Shown here one piece after another: positions 47,172 through 56,329 of a DNA stretch of 64,000 bases. Below the pieces are notes generated by a model that saw only the letters and a program-made list of their open reading frames with translations, had not been told where the DNA came from and did not search any database. Made by a program: the position numbers and the translations under genes. Each line of letters starts with the position of its first letter. Positions within the stretch are counted from its first letter, which is position 1. Location of the stretch: NCBI GenBank assembly GCA_937891045.1, contig CALBEV010000187.1, positions 62,001-126,000 of the forward strand. Direction: 5' to 3'. Source of the stretch: an uncultured Burkholderiales bacterium (GTDB lineage: Bacteria > Pseudomonadota > Gammaproteobacteria > Burkholderiales > Burkholderiaceae).

Positions 47172-48456
47172 TGCGCACATCGATCATCTGCCCCACCAAG
47201 CGCTGACCCATCGGACCAGCGTCGAAATTGACGATGCGGTTGCATTCGGTGCGGCCCATCAACTCGGCCGCGCTTTTGCGTGAAGCACCTTCAACCAAAA
47301 TGCGTTGCACCGTGCCCAAGCGGCTTTCACCGATGCGACGTACGTTGTCCTCCACCGTGGCTTGCAGGTGCTGCAAGCGACGCAGTTTTACCTCATGCGG
47401 TGTGTCGTCGGGCAAATTGGCGGCTGGCGTGCCCGGGCGCGGGCTGAAGATGAAACTGAAGGACGCATCAAACCCAATGTCGGTGATCAGCTTCATCAGT
47501 TTGTCAAAGTCTTCTTCGGTTTCACCGGGGAAACCGACGATGAAGTCGGAACTCATGGCGATGTCCGGACGCACCGCACGCAGTTTGCGGATCGTGCTCT
47601 TGTATTCCATGGCGGTGTAGCCGCGCTTCATGGCCATCAAGATGCGGTCACTGCCATGTTGCACGGGCAGGTGCAAATGGCTCACCAACTGCGGCACCTT
47701 GGCATACACGTCAATCAGGCGTTGTGTGAACTCGTTCGGATGACTGGTGGTGTAACGGATGCGTTCCACGCCCGGAATTTCCGCGATGTACTCGATCAAC
47801 AAAGCGAAATCGGCAATTTCTGAGGTGTTGCCCATGCTGCCGCGGTAGGCATTGACGTTTTGCCCGAGCAGTGTGATTTCTTTCACGCCTTGGGCGGTCA
47901 GGCCTGCCACCTCGGTCAGCACATCGTCCAAGGGGCGGTTGATTTCTTCGCCGCGCGTGTAGGGCACGACGCAATAGCTGCAGTACTTCGAGCAGCCTTC
48001 CATGATGGACACAAACGCTGAAGCACCATCAACCCGCGCTGGTGGCAGGTGGTCGAATTTTTCAATCTCGGGAAAGCTGATGTCGACCTGCGGTTTTTTC
48101 AGGTCGCGCCGTTGGTTCAAGAGTTCAGGCAGCCGGTGCAAGGTTTGCGGGCCGAACACCACGTCCACATAAGGCGCACGGGCGATGATGGCTTCGCCTT
48201 CTTGGCTGGCGACACAGCCGCCCACCGCGATTTGCACGCCTTTTTGTTTCAGGTGTTTCACCCGACCCAAATCGGAGAAGACTTTTTCTTGGGCTTTTTC
48301 GCGCACCGAGCAGGTGTTGAACACCACCAGGTCGGCTTCGTCAATGTCTTGGGTTTGTTCGTAACCTTGGGCGGCGTTCAGCACATCAGCCATCTTGTCC
48401 GAGTCGTACTCGTTCATTTGGCAGCCAAAGGTTTTGATGAAGACTTTGCGGCTCAT
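47122..48456 (-). CDS. miaB: MiaB, tRNA-2-methylthio-N6-dimethylallyladenosine synthase
   Basis: Radical-SAM methylthiotransferase modifying A37 of tRNAs reading UNN codons. 444 residues. N-terminal UPF0004 domain cysteines ([34 protein letters not shown]) bind the auxiliary 4Fe-4S cluster; radical-SAM motif [19 protein letters not shown]-terminal TRAM domain ending [10 protein letters not shown]. Convergent 50-bp overlap with the aminotransferase gene. Confidence 0.96.
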   Translation of the reverse strand: MSRKVFIKTFGCQMNEYDSDKMADVLNAAQGYEQTQDIDEADLVVFNTCSVREKAQEKVFSDLGRVKHLKQKGVQIAVGGCVASQEGEAIIARAPYVDVVFGPQTLHRLPELLNQRRDLKKPQVDISFPEIEKFDHLPPARVDGASAFVSIMEGCSKYCSYCVVPYTRGEEINRPLDDVLTEVAGLTAQGVKEITLLGQNVNAYRGSMGNTSEIADFALLIEYIAEIPGVERIRYTTSHPNEFTQRLIDVYAKVPQLVSHLHLPVQHGSDRILMAMKRGYTAMEYKSTIRKLRAVRPDIAMSSDFIVGFPGETEEDFDKLMKLITDIGFDASFSFIFSPRPGTPAANLPDDTPHEVKLRRLQHLQATVEDNVRRIGESRLGTVQRILVEGASRKSAAELMGRTECNRIVNFDAGPMGQRLVGQMIDVRITQALPHSLRGEVVVV

Positions 48457-48545
48457 GGCAAAGTCCTTGCGGTGATGCAGCGGGTCATGGTGTAGATCCA
48501 GAGGCTGTGAAAGGAGGGCAGATTGTAGCCAGCACGCTCTTTATG

Positions 48546-48938
48546 ATGCAGTCCATGAACCAGTTCACCCGCACCGTGCTTTTCACCGACACCGATGGCC
48601 GCGCACGTTTTCGCGAAGAAGCCATTCCCTTGGACCAAGGCACCCCCCAAGCTTTGTTGAGTGCACTCATGCCCAGCCAAGGCTTGCAACTGCGGCGCAG
48701 CCCGCTGGGCTTTCGCAGCCAGTTCCATGTGAGCAGCCACTGCCAGTGGGTGTTCATCTTGCAAGGGCAGATGGAAATTGGCTTGCAAGACGGTTCGTCC
48801 AAGGTGTTTGGCCCGGGACAGCATTTTTATTCCGCCGATCTGTTGCCCGCAGGGGCGGCGTTTGACTCCCAAGTGCATGGACATTGGAGTCGCCAAGTGG
48901 GCCCTGATGAACTGGTCACTTTGTTTGTGCGGGCATGA
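48546..48938 (+). CDS. Small cupin-domain protein
   Basis: About 130 residues, a single cupin barrel (FHVSSHCQWVFILQGQMEIGLQDGSSKVFGPGQHFYSADLLP). The first metal motif is incomplete: an H-x-x-x-H-like pair is present but the usual Glu is not obvious, so metal binding is uncertain. Function unknown. Starts at 48543, 48546 or 48555 are all possible; none has a good Shine-Dalgarno sequence. Divergent from miaB, with a 203-bp gap before the carbonic anhydrase gene that contains only a small TCGGC/GCCGA hairpin. Confidence 0.65.
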   Translation: MQSMNQFTRTVLFTDTDGRARFREEAIPLDQGTPQALLSALMPSQGLQLRRSPLGFRSQFHVSSHCQWVFILQGQMEIGLQDGSSKVFGPGQHFYSADLLPAGAAFDSQVHGHWSRQVGPDELVTLFVRA

Positions 48939-49141
48939 ATCAAGGCCTTGCGTGGCAAGAACCGCCAGTCTGTCCACCCGTTTCACACGCATAAACACGG
49001 AAATGCCCTTCAAATGAAGTGAAAAGAATTCTTAATTTCGGCGTGGATTAAAGAGTTCGGCCTGTCAAGCCGATACCATCTCACACACCGGTGCGCTTTG
49101 GGCCGCCGCTTTGCATTCGCAATCAATCTTTTTGAGCAGCC

Positions 49142-50347
49142 ATGAAAACATACCTGAGATTAATTTTGGAAGTCTTGCTGGGCATTTGCCTGCTGGCCAC
49201 CGCCACCTTGGCCTACATGAACTACTCGGCCAAAAAGCAGTTGACCAATGAAGTCGTCGAGCTGACCGAGCAACTCGAAGAGGCCCAAGCGGCGTTGGAA
49301 AAACCCAGCGAAGAAACCCCGCTTGCAGACGAGAAACCACCCGAAGTGGCCAACACGGTGGTCCAGGAGTTGGACGCGTTGAAAGCGGCCTTCACCAATG
49401 GCGTGGTGCTGCAAGACATGGAAACACTTTACAAAGCGCAAAAATCAATGACCGCAGAGCGTCAAGTGGGCTTGGCCTCTTTGCGCTTGCTGACCAAGGG
49501 TGCGCAAGACGAATCCACTATCGCTGCCTTCCAAAAAGCCTTGGAAATGGCTGAATGGAGCAACCGTTTGCAAACCGTGTGTGCGGCGCAAAACGCCTTG
49601 GCAGCCGCTGGTCAAAATGTGAAGGTTTTGTCGGATTGCAAAAAATCCACCGACAAGCCAGAGCCTGCAGCAGACAAAGCCCATGATGTGCATTGGGGCT
49701 ATGAAGGCGACAAAGGACCTGAGCACTGGGGTGACAACTTCCCGATTTGCGGCAAAGGCAAAAAACAATCGCCTTTGAACATCATTGGACCGTTTGAAAA
49801 ATCCAAAGACACCCTGACCGTGGATTACAAGGAAGGCCCGCTGAAAATGCTGAACAACGGCCACACCATTCAGGTGAATGTGGAGCCCGGCAGCACCCTG
49901 ACCATTGGCAAAGAGAGCTTTGATTTGCTGCAATTCCACTTCCACCGCCCCTCCGAGGAGCAAGTGGATGGCAAAAACGCCGCCATGGTGGCGCACTTTG
50001 TGCACAAAAGCAAAGAAGGCAAGTTGGCCGTCATCGGTGTGATGTTGAACGAAGGCAAAGACAGCGCCGCCATCAAAACCTTGTGGGCGAATTTGCCACC
50101 CAAGGAGATGGAAGAATTCTTGCCCCCCAAGGTGATGTTCAACCCGGGCAGCATGTTGCCCAAGGAATTGGGTTTCTACAACTACGAAGGCTCGCTCACC
50201 ACCCCGCCTTGCACCGAGGGCGTTCAGTTCTACATCCTGAAAACCCCCGCTGAATTGTCCAAACAACAACTGGCCAAGTTCCCCTTCAAGCTCAATGCCC
50301 GCCCGGTGCAAAGCCTGAACGGTCGCAAGATCACTGCGGGTGGTTGA
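49142..50347 (+). CDS. Membrane-anchored alpha-carbonic anhydrase with N-terminal extension
   Basis: 401 residues. N-terminal membrane helix (about 6-27), an acidic coiled-coil-like stretch (33-55), a helical module of unknown type to about residue 165, then an alpha-type carbonic anhydrase from HWGYEG near 182. Zinc ligands are kept: His 266 and His 268 in LLQFHFHRPSEE, and His 285 in AHFVHK; the GSLTTPPCTEGV loop near 350-361 is intact. The second-shell Glu two residues before the third His is Val here. Predicted periplasmic CO2/bicarbonate exchange; role of the anchor module unknown. Confidence 0.85.
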   Translation: MKTYLRLILEVLLGICLLATATLAYMNYSAKKQLTNEVVELTEQLEEAQAALEKPSEETPLADEKPPEVANTVVQELDALKAAFTNGVVLQDMETLYKAQKSMTAERQVGLASLRLLTKGAQDESTIAAFQKALEMAEWSNRLQTVCAAQNALAAAGQNVKVLSDCKKSTDKPEPAADKAHDVHWGYEGDKGPEHWGDNFPICGKGKKQSPLNIIGPFEKSKDTLTVDYKEGPLKMLNNGHTIQVNVEPGSTLTIGKESFDLLQFHFHRPSEEQVDGKNAAMVAHFVHKSKEGKLAVIGVMLNEGKDSAAIKTLWANLPPKEMEEFLPPKVMFNPGSMLPKELGFYNYEGSLTTPPCTEGVQFYILKTPAELSKQQLAKFPFKLNARPVQSLNGRKITAGG

Positions 50348-50359
50348 TCAGCTGATCAA
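50344..50359. other. Perfect 16-base palindrome at the carbonic anhydrase stop
   Basis: TTGATCAGCTGATCAA overlaps the stop codon of the carbonic anhydrase gene and lies 6 bp before the terminator stem. It could fold as a hairpin or be a protein site; meaning unknown. Confidence 0.4.
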
Positions 50360-50365
50360 GCTCAC

Positions 50366-50393
50366 AAAAAAACCCGCCTCGGCGGGTTTTTTT
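50366..50393. terminator. Bidirectional intrinsic terminator
   Basis: AAAAAAACCCGCC-TC-GGCGGGTTTTTTT: perfect stem with A-tract and T-tract on both sides, between the carbonic anhydrase gene (+) and the response-regulator gene (-). Works on both strands. Confidence 0.92.
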
Positions 50394-50463
50394 GCGGCCT
50401 GAGCAAACAGGCTGAAGGTGTTGCTGATGGGCCCCGAAACAGGCTGCCCATCGAGACAGGGGT

Positions 50464-51066
50464 TCAGCCCATCAACAAACCATGGGTGCGCGCAAAGTGC
50501 AGGGTTTGCGTGCGGCTCTTCACGCCCAGACGGCGGAACAGGCGCCACAAGTGAACCTTGACGGTGTGCTCGCTGATGTTGAGTTCGGCCGCGATGTCGC
50601 GGTTGGACAAACCCCGGTCGAGCATCAGAATGAGTTGTTTTTGGCGCTTGGACAACTTGATGTCACCCACCACCACGGCATCGGCGTCGGCTTCATCGTC
50701 ATCTGACTTCATGATGTCGTGGATGGCTTGGGAAATCTCGGCCGTGTCGGTGGACTTTTCGATGTAGAGGTCGGCACCGGCTTCCAAGCAAGCATCGCGG
50801 GCTTCGCCTGAGGGCATGGCCGACAACACCACCAAAGGAATCTCGGGGTACATTTTTTTCACGTCAGAGATGGCGGTGGCACCCTTGACGCCGGGCAGCA
50901 GCAAGTCGAGGACAAACAACTCGGGCTCACCATTTTTGATGAGTGCCGCTTGCAACTCGCTGAATTTTTCCAATTCAACCACTTTGGATGCTGGGCGCAG
51001 GCGGCGCAGCAGCATGCCAATCATTTGTCGAACCATGGGGTGGTCATCAATCACATACAAGCTCAT
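50464..51066 (-). CDS. NarL/FixJ-type response regulator (LuxR HTH)
   Basis: 200 residues. Receiver domain with the acidic pair in YVIDDHPMVRQM, the phosphoacceptor Asp 54 in FVLDLLLPGVKG and Lys 104 in LYIEKST; a short acidic linker (about 118-130, DDDEADADAV) leads to a LuxR-type HTH (SKRQKQLILMLDRGLSNRDI, SEHTVKVHLWRLFRRLGV). No sensor kinase is adjacent, so it is an orphan here. GGAGAAA precedes the ATG. Target genes unknown. Confidence 0.92.
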   Translation of the reverse strand: MSLYVIDDHPMVRQMIGMLLRRLRPASKVVELEKFSELQAALIKNGEPELFVLDLLLPGVKGATAISDVKKMYPEIPLVVLSAMPSGEARDACLEAGADLYIEKSTDTAEISQAIHDIMKSDDDEADADAVVVGDIKLSKRQKQLILMLDRGLSNRDIAAELNISEHTVKVHLWRLFRRLGVKSRTQTLHFARTHGLLMG

Positions 51067-51081
51067 CGTTTTTCTCCGGTG

Positions 51082-52278
51082 TCAATAATTCAGGCCCATG
51101 GCCTCGCGCACGTCGCGCATGGTTTCTTGTGCCGAGATGCGTGCACGCTGTGTGCCAGCGTCAACGATATCACGAACAAGTCGAGGATTGGAAACAAAAG
51201 GCTCAGCACGGGCCAACATGGGCGCTTGCTCAGACAAGATGGCATCGATGATGGGTTGTTTGCATTCCAAACAGCCGATACCAGCACGGGTGCATTCAGT
51301 TTTCACCCATGTTTTGGTGGTCTCAGGGGAGTAGACCAAATGGAATTGCCAGACCGGGCAGCGCTCGGGGTTGCCCGCATCGGTGCGCTTGACCCGGGCC
51401 GGGTCGGTGGGCATGCGCCGCACCTTGGTCTCGATGCTGGCTTTGTCTTCACGCATGGCGATGGCATTGTTGTAGCTTTTGCTCATCTTGGCGCCGTCCA
51501 AGCCGGGCAATTTGCTGGCCTCGGTGAGCAAGGCGTGGGGTTCGGTCAGCACCGCTTTGCCGGTGCCTTTGAAATAGCCTTCCAAGCGCTCACGGTCTTT
51601 GTCGTTCAGCTCGGGCGCAGACTGCACATAGCCTAGGGCGCCTTCCAAGGCCTTGGCGTCACCGGTTTCCTGAAACTGTTTGCGGGATTTTTCAAAGCGT
51701 TTGACGCTGTCCTTGGGCAACTTGGCCAAGCAGTCTTGCACCAGCGCATCAAAGTTGGCTTCGCGGCCATACAAATGGTTGAAGCGACGCGCGGTTTCGC
51801 GGGTCAATTCGACATGGCTGGCCTGGTCCTCTCCCACCGGCACATGTTTGGCTTTGTAAATCAGGATGTCGGCGGCTTGCAGCAGCGGGTAGCCCAAGAA
51901 CCCATAGGTGGTCAGGTCCTTGTCCTTGAGCTTTTCCATCTGGTCTTTGTAGGTGGGGACGCGCTCGAGCCAACTGAGCGGCGTGCCCATGCTGAGGAGG
52001 GTGAACAATTCGGCGTGTTCGGGGATGCGGCTTTGCAGAAAAATGGTGCATTGGTTCGGGTCCAGGCCGGCGGCCAACCAATCGATCACCATTTCATAGA
52101 CGTTTTTCTCGATGACCTCGCGGCTTTCGTAATGCGTGGTGAGCGCATGCCAATCGGCGACGAAATAAAAGCATGCCATCTGGGACTGCAAACGCACCCA
52201 ATTTTTCAGGGCACCGTGGTAGTGGCCCAGATGCAGCGCGCCGGTGGGGCGCATGCCGGAGAGAACGCGATCAGTCAT
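51082..52278 (-). CDS. trpS: Tryptophanyl-tRNA synthetase
   Basis: Class I aminoacyl-tRNA synthetase, 398 residues, the longer TrpS form found in many betaproteobacteria. HIGH-type motif HLGHYHGALKNW near residue 16, the KMSKS loop in LDGAKMSKSYNNA, and PLLQAADILIYKAKHVPVGEDQ in pieces. A cysteine-containing segment near the C-terminus (ECTRAGIGCLECK) is characteristic of this subgroup. Start ATG 52278 overlaps the stop of the site-2 protease gene (ATGA); the longer frame is inside that gene. Confidence 0.95.
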   Translation of the reverse strand: MTDRVLSGMRPTGALHLGHYHGALKNWVRLQSQMACFYFVADWHALTTHYESREVIEKNVYEMVIDWLAAGLDPNQCTIFLQSRIPEHAELFTLLSMGTPLSWLERVPTYKDQMEKLKDKDLTTYGFLGYPLLQAADILIYKAKHVPVGEDQASHVELTRETARRFNHLYGREANFDALVQDCLAKLPKDSVKRFEKSRKQFQETGDAKALEGALGYVQSAPELNDKDRERLEGYFKGTGKAVLTEPHALLTEASKLPGLDGAKMSKSYNNAIAMREDKASIETKVRRMPTDPARVKRTDAGNPERCPVWQFHLVYSPETTKTWVKTECTRAGIGCLECKQPIIDAILSEQAPMLARAEPFVSNPRLVRDIVDAGTQRARISAQETMRDVREAMGLNY

Positions 52279-52955
52279 GAGGCAGACAGTTGTAGAAGAC
52301 CCGCCAATGGCAACAACAACCATTGGATAGCCTGCATGGAAGAAGACATGATGGGTTGCATCCAGACGGCATTGACAACACCCAACAGGACCAGGCCCAT
52401 GACGATGAAAAAACCAAAGCGCTCAACCTGTGCGAACTGCACCGCCATGCGCCAAGGCAACAAACCGACCACCACCCGACCGCCATCCAAGGGCGGCAAG
52501 GGGAACAAATTAAATGCAAACATCACCAAATTCACCAAAACACCGGCTTGCGCCATGTCGATGAAAAAACGCTCTTGCACACCCCAACTGGCCATGACGT
52601 AGAGCGCGATGGCCCAACACAAGGCCTGAAAAAAATTGCTGCCCGGTCCGGCCAAGGCCACCCAAATCATGTCGCGTTTGGGGTGGCGCAGTCGGCCAAA
52701 GTCCACCGGTACCGGTTTGGCATAGCCAAACAAAAACTGACCGCTGGTTGCAAGGTAGAGCAACAAAGGCATGGCGATGGTGCCGACCAGGTCGATGTGG
52801 GGGATGGGATTGAGGGTGACGCGGCCCAAACTCCAGGCCGTGTTGTCGCCAAAAAGCCGCGCCACATAACCGTGGGCGGCCTCGTGCATGGTGATCGCCA
52901 GTAGTACTGGCAGCGCATGCGTCGTAATCGTTTGAACTAATTCATTGAAATTCAC
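52275..52955 (-). CDS. Site-2 protease family (M50) membrane metalloprotease
   Basis: 226 residues, about six membrane segments. Zinc motif HEAAH (residues 24-28, ITMHEAAHGYVARLFGD) and the downstream Asp motif NLFPLPPLDGGRV. Minimal M50 proteins like this lack PDZ and CBS domains; substrates are unknown. Conserved next to trpS and the YciO-like gene in betaproteobacteria; the trpS start overlaps its stop. Confidence 0.9.
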   Translation of the reverse strand: MNFNELVQTITTHALPVLLAITMHEAAHGYVARLFGDNTAWSLGRVTLNPIPHIDLVGTIAMPLLLYLATSGQFLFGYAKPVPVDFGRLRHPKRDMIWVALAGPGSNFFQALCWAIALYVMASWGVQERFFIDMAQAGVLVNLVMFAFNLFPLPPLDGGRVVVGLLPWRMAVQFAQVERFGFFIVMGLVLLGVVNAVWMQPIMSSSMQAIQWLLLPLAGLLQLSAS

Positions 52956-53069
52956 AAGTTCATTGTCTCACCAAACTTGTTAAATTTGCGGGGACTTTGG
53001 AAAGACTTTGTAAGCATTTTCCAGAGGATTCCACTGTTTCTGTCCCCATCCAGGGGCTAAAAATGGGTT

Positions 53070-53705
53070 TTATAAGCCTAAAAGTGTTATATCGCCCGCG
53101 CCATGGCGCAGCAGGGCGGGTTCGCCGCCGGTGCCCATTGGGGTCAGGTCCACCACGGTGGTGGCTTTCATGCGGCAGGCCCCGGCATCCAACACCGCCG
53201 CAATCTGATGTTCAAACCGCTCGCGGATCTCTTGGGCATCGTTCAACGGCTCGGTTTCGTCCGGCGGGATCAGGCTGGTCGACAACAGCGGCGTGCCATG
53301 CAGAGCCAGCAGTTGCAGCAAGGCATGGTGCTCGGGCACCCGCAGGCCGATGGTTTTGCGCTGCGGATGCGACACCCGGCGCGGCACTTCCTTGGTGGCT
53401 TCCAAAATGAAGGTGTAGGCCCCGGGGGTGCAGGCTTTGAGCAAACGGTATTGGCGGTTGTCGACTTTGGCGTAGACGCTCAACTCGCTCAGGTCGCGGC
53501 ACAGCAAGGTGAGGTGGTGCCGTTCGTCCACAGCACGGATGCGGCGCATCTTGTCCACGGCGGCTTTGTCATCCAAGTGGCAGGCCAGGGCATAACTGGA
53601 GTCGGTGGGCACGGCCAACACCTGGCCTTGCGCCAACAGGGCCACCGCTTGCTTGAGGAGACGCGCTTGTGGGTTGTCGGGGTGAACTTGCAGCCACTGG
53701 GCCAT
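53070..53705 (-). CDS. YciO/Sua5/YrdC-family protein
   Basis: 211 residues, Sua5/YrdC fold (LLKQAVALLAQGQVLAVPTDSSYALACHLDD, LTLLCRDLSELSVYAKV, PLLSTSLIPPDE). Sua5/YrdC make threonylcarbamoyl-AMP for tRNA t6A37, but the arrangement beside trpS and a PHP phosphatase gene points to the YciO branch, whose tRNA role is less certain. The KxR and SxN-type nucleotide-binding residues are only partly recognisable. Lies 7 bp after the PHP gene. Confidence 0.85.
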   Translation of the reverse strand: MAQWLQVHPDNPQARLLKQAVALLAQGQVLAVPTDSSYALACHLDDKAAVDKMRRIRAVDERHHLTLLCRDLSELSVYAKVDNRQYRLLKACTPGAYTFILEATKEVPRRVSHPQRKTIGLRVPEHHALLQLLALHGTPLLSTSLIPPDETEPLNDAQEIRERFEHQIAAVLDAGACRMKATTVVDLTPMGTGGEPALLRHGAGDITLLGL

Positions 53706-53712
53706 GCGCGGC

Positions 53713-54564
53713 TTATTGAATGCGGTCTTGCAGCAGTTCCCACACGGGGGTCAAGTCGCCGGGCAACCAGGGCAGGGCACCCAGGTCGGTGTGGCTTTCA
53801 TCCGGGCTGTGGAAATCGCTGCCGCGCGAAGCGGCCAAGCCAAACTCACGCGCCATGCCTGCGTATTCCAAGGCTTCGGCTGCCGAGTGGCTGCCGGTGA
53901 CCACCTCCACGGCTTGACCGCCGTGCGCCTTGAACTCGGTGAACAGCGCAAATTCTTCATTGGGCGTGAAGTCATAGCGGGCCGGGTGGGCGATGACCGC
54001 CATGCCGCCCGCGTCGCGGATCCAGGCGAGGGCGTCTTTCAAGCTGGCCCAACGGTGCGGCACAAAACCCGGCTTGCCTTCGGTGAGGAAACGTCGGAAC
54101 ACCTCGTAGGTGTCTTTGCACACACCGGTTTCAACCAAATAACGGGCGAAGTGGGTGCGGGAAATCAAATCGGGGTTGCCCGCGTAGGTGAGGGCGCCTT
54201 CAAAGCTGCCGTGGATGCCGACCTTGGCCAAACCGGCGGCCATGTCTTGGGCCCGGGCATGGCGACCGCCGCGTGTGCTTTGCAAACCGTCCACCACCCG
54301 TGGGTCGTGGATGTCAAAACCCAAACCGACGATGTGCACCGTGTGGCCAGCAAACGAGACCGAAATTTCGGTGCCACTCAGGTACTGCAGGCCCACCTCT
54401 TTGGCGGCGCTGGCGGCGCGTTGTTGGCCGCCGATTTCGTCGTGGTCGGTGAGTGACCAGAGTTGCACGCCGTTGCTGTGGGCACGTTGGGCCAGCGCTT
54501 CAGGCGTGAGCGTGCCGTCGGAGACGACAGAGTGGCAGTGCAGATCGGCGTTGAGGATGGACAC
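53713..54564 (-). CDS. PHP-domain phosphoesterase (YciV/RNase AM-like)
   Basis: 283 residues. PHP metal motifs: NADLHCHSVVSDGTLTPEA, SLTDHDEIGGQQ, GTEISVSF, VIAHPARYDFTP and GSDFHSPDESH. The E. coli homologue hydrolyses 3',5'-bisphosphonucleotides and trims RNA 5' ends, so a similar nucleotide/RNA role is likely. Between recJ and the YciO-like gene in a tightly spaced minus-strand series. Confidence 0.9.
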   Translation of the reverse strand: MSILNADLHCHSVVSDGTLTPEALAQRAHSNGVQLWSLTDHDEIGGQQRAASAAKEVGLQYLSGTEISVSFAGHTVHIVGLGFDIHDPRVVDGLQSTRGGRHARAQDMAAGLAKVGIHGSFEGALTYAGNPDLISRTHFARYLVETGVCKDTYEVFRRFLTEGKPGFVPHRWASLKDALAWIRDAGGMAVIAHPARYDFTPNEEFALFTEFKAHGGQAVEVVTGSHSAAEALEYAGMAREFGLAASRGSDFHSPDESHTDLGALPWLPGDLTPVWELLQDRIQ

Positions 54565-54573
54565 GTTTTGATT

Positions 54574-56283
54574 CTAGGCCGCTTGCATGGTTTCGATCTG
54601 CAGTTGCAACTTTTCCCGGCCTTGCCAGGTGTTGATGTCCAGCCGGTAGGCCAACAAGGCTTGCGCGGGCAAGGGCTCGGTGCGGCCAAACCAAATGCCG
54701 TCGATGTCTTGGCCGTGCAATTTCAGCTTCAATGACAAATGCTTGTCACCCACGATGCGCTGCCCCAGCACCTGCACCTGGTCTTGAAACACCGGCGGCG
54801 CAAAGCCTTGGCCCCACACTTGGTTTTGCAATTCGAGCACCACATCGGGGCGCATGTAGCTGGCTTCCAAGGAGCCGTCGGTTTCCAAGGATTGCGCCAG
54901 CGTGGCCGGTGACAACCATTGCTCGGCAATCTGTTGCAAGGCGATTTCAAACGTGGCCAAGTCGTCTTCGAGCAAGGTGCAACCGGCGGCCATGGCATGA
55001 CCGCCAAAGCGCAACAACAAACCTGGGTGTAACTTGACCACGGCGTCCAAAGCATCGCGCAAATGAAAGCCGGGGATGGAGCGGCCCGAGCCTTTGAGCA
55101 CCGCTTGGCCTTCGGACTCGCTGGCGGCAAACACAAAGCAGGGGCGGTAATGCAGGTCTTTCAAACGCGCGGCAACGATGCCGACCACGCCTTCGTGAAA
55201 TTCTTCATCGAACACGCACAGCGCAGCAGGGGGTTCGTCGTCCGTGTCCATCAAGGACTCGGCGATCAGCAAAGCTTGCTCACGCATCTCGCCTTCCAAA
55301 CTGCGGCGTTCGCGGTTGATGGCGTCGAGTTGTTCGGCCAAGCGCAGCGCCACACCGTTGTCGTCGGTGCGCAAACATTCAATGCCTAGAGTCATGTCGG
55401 ACAAACGACCAGCGGCGTTGATGCGCGGACCGATGGCAAAGCCCATGTCTTGGCTGCTGGCGCGGGCTGCATCGCGCCCGGCCACTTTGAACAAGGCGGC
55501 CAAACCGGGCGGCAGTTGGCCGCGCTGCATGCGCTGCAAACCTTGCGCCACCAAGCGGCGGTTGTTGGCGTCCAGCTTCACCACATCGGCCACCGTGCCC
55601 AAGGCCACCAGCGGCAACAAACCATCTAGTTTGGGCTCGGTGTCTTTGCTGAACACGCCACGGGTGCGCAACGCGGCACGCAGCGCCAGCAACACATAAA
55701 ACATCACGCCCACGCCAGCCATGCTTTTGCTCTCGAAGCTGCAACCGGGTTGGTTCGGGTTCACCAGGGCATCAGCCTGCGGCAGTTCGGGTCCTGGCAA
55801 ATGGTGGTCGGTCACCAAGACTTTCAGGCCCAGCGCTTGCGCCGCCGCCACGCCTTCAACACTGGCGATGCCGTTGTCCACCGTGATCAAGACTTGTGCG
55901 CCCGTGGCATGCACCCGCTTGGAAATGCTGGGCGTCAAGCCATAGCCATCGACCACGCGGTCTGGGACGATGAAGCCCACATGCTGCGCACCCAGCAAAG
56001 CCAAACCGCGCAAGGCCACGGCGCAAGCGGTGGCACCGTCGCAGTCGTAATCGGCGACGATACAGATGCGTTCTTGCTGCGCGATGGCATCAGCCAACAA
56101 CTGCGCGGCTTGGTCCATTCCTTTCATGCCACTGGGCGGCAACAAGTGTTTCAACTGGTTGTCGAGTTCTTGTGGGTCTTGCACACCCCGCCCGGCATAC
56201 AAACGGGCCAGCAGTGGATGGACACCGGTTTGTTCCAAGGCCCAGACCGTGCGGGGTGGGGCGTCGCGGGGCAAGAGTTTCAT
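54574..56283 (-). CDS. recJ: RecJ, single-stranded-DNA 5'-3' exonuclease
   Basis: DHH-family exonuclease in recombination and mismatch repair. 569 residues, usual length. Motifs: ICIVADYDCDGATACAVA, the DHH in VLVTDHHLPGPELPQADA, LVNPNQPGC, and the DHHA1 region with LRFGGHAMAAGCTL. Begins 46 bp after the rpfE-like gene, an order also known from Xanthomonas. Confidence 0.95.
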   Translation of the reverse strand: MKLLPRDAPPRTVWALEQTGVHPLLARLYAGRGVQDPQELDNQLKHLLPPSGMKGMDQAAQLLADAIAQQERICIVADYDCDGATACAVALRGLALLGAQHVGFIVPDRVVDGYGLTPSISKRVHATGAQVLITVDNGIASVEGVAAAQALGLKVLVTDHHLPGPELPQADALVNPNQPGCSFESKSMAGVGVMFYVLLALRAALRTRGVFSKDTEPKLDGLLPLVALGTVADVVKLDANNRRLVAQGLQRMQRGQLPPGLAALFKVAGRDAARASSQDMGFAIGPRINAAGRLSDMTLGIECLRTDDNGVALRLAEQLDAINRERRSLEGEMREQALLIAESLMDTDDEPPAALCVFDEEFHEGVVGIVAARLKDLHYRPCFVFAASESEGQAVLKGSGRSIPGFHLRDALDAVVKLHPGLLLRFGGHAMAAGCTLLEDDLATFEIALQQIAEQWLSPATLAQSLETDGSLEASYMRPDVVLELQNQVWGQGFAPPVFQDQVQVLGQRIVGDKHLSLKLKLHGQDIDGIWFGRTEPLPAQALLAYRLDINTWQGREKLQLQIETMQAA

Positions 56284-56329
56284 GGCAAGGCCTTGGGAGA
56301 TGTGAAGCTGCCCAGCAAGCAGGCGGGGT

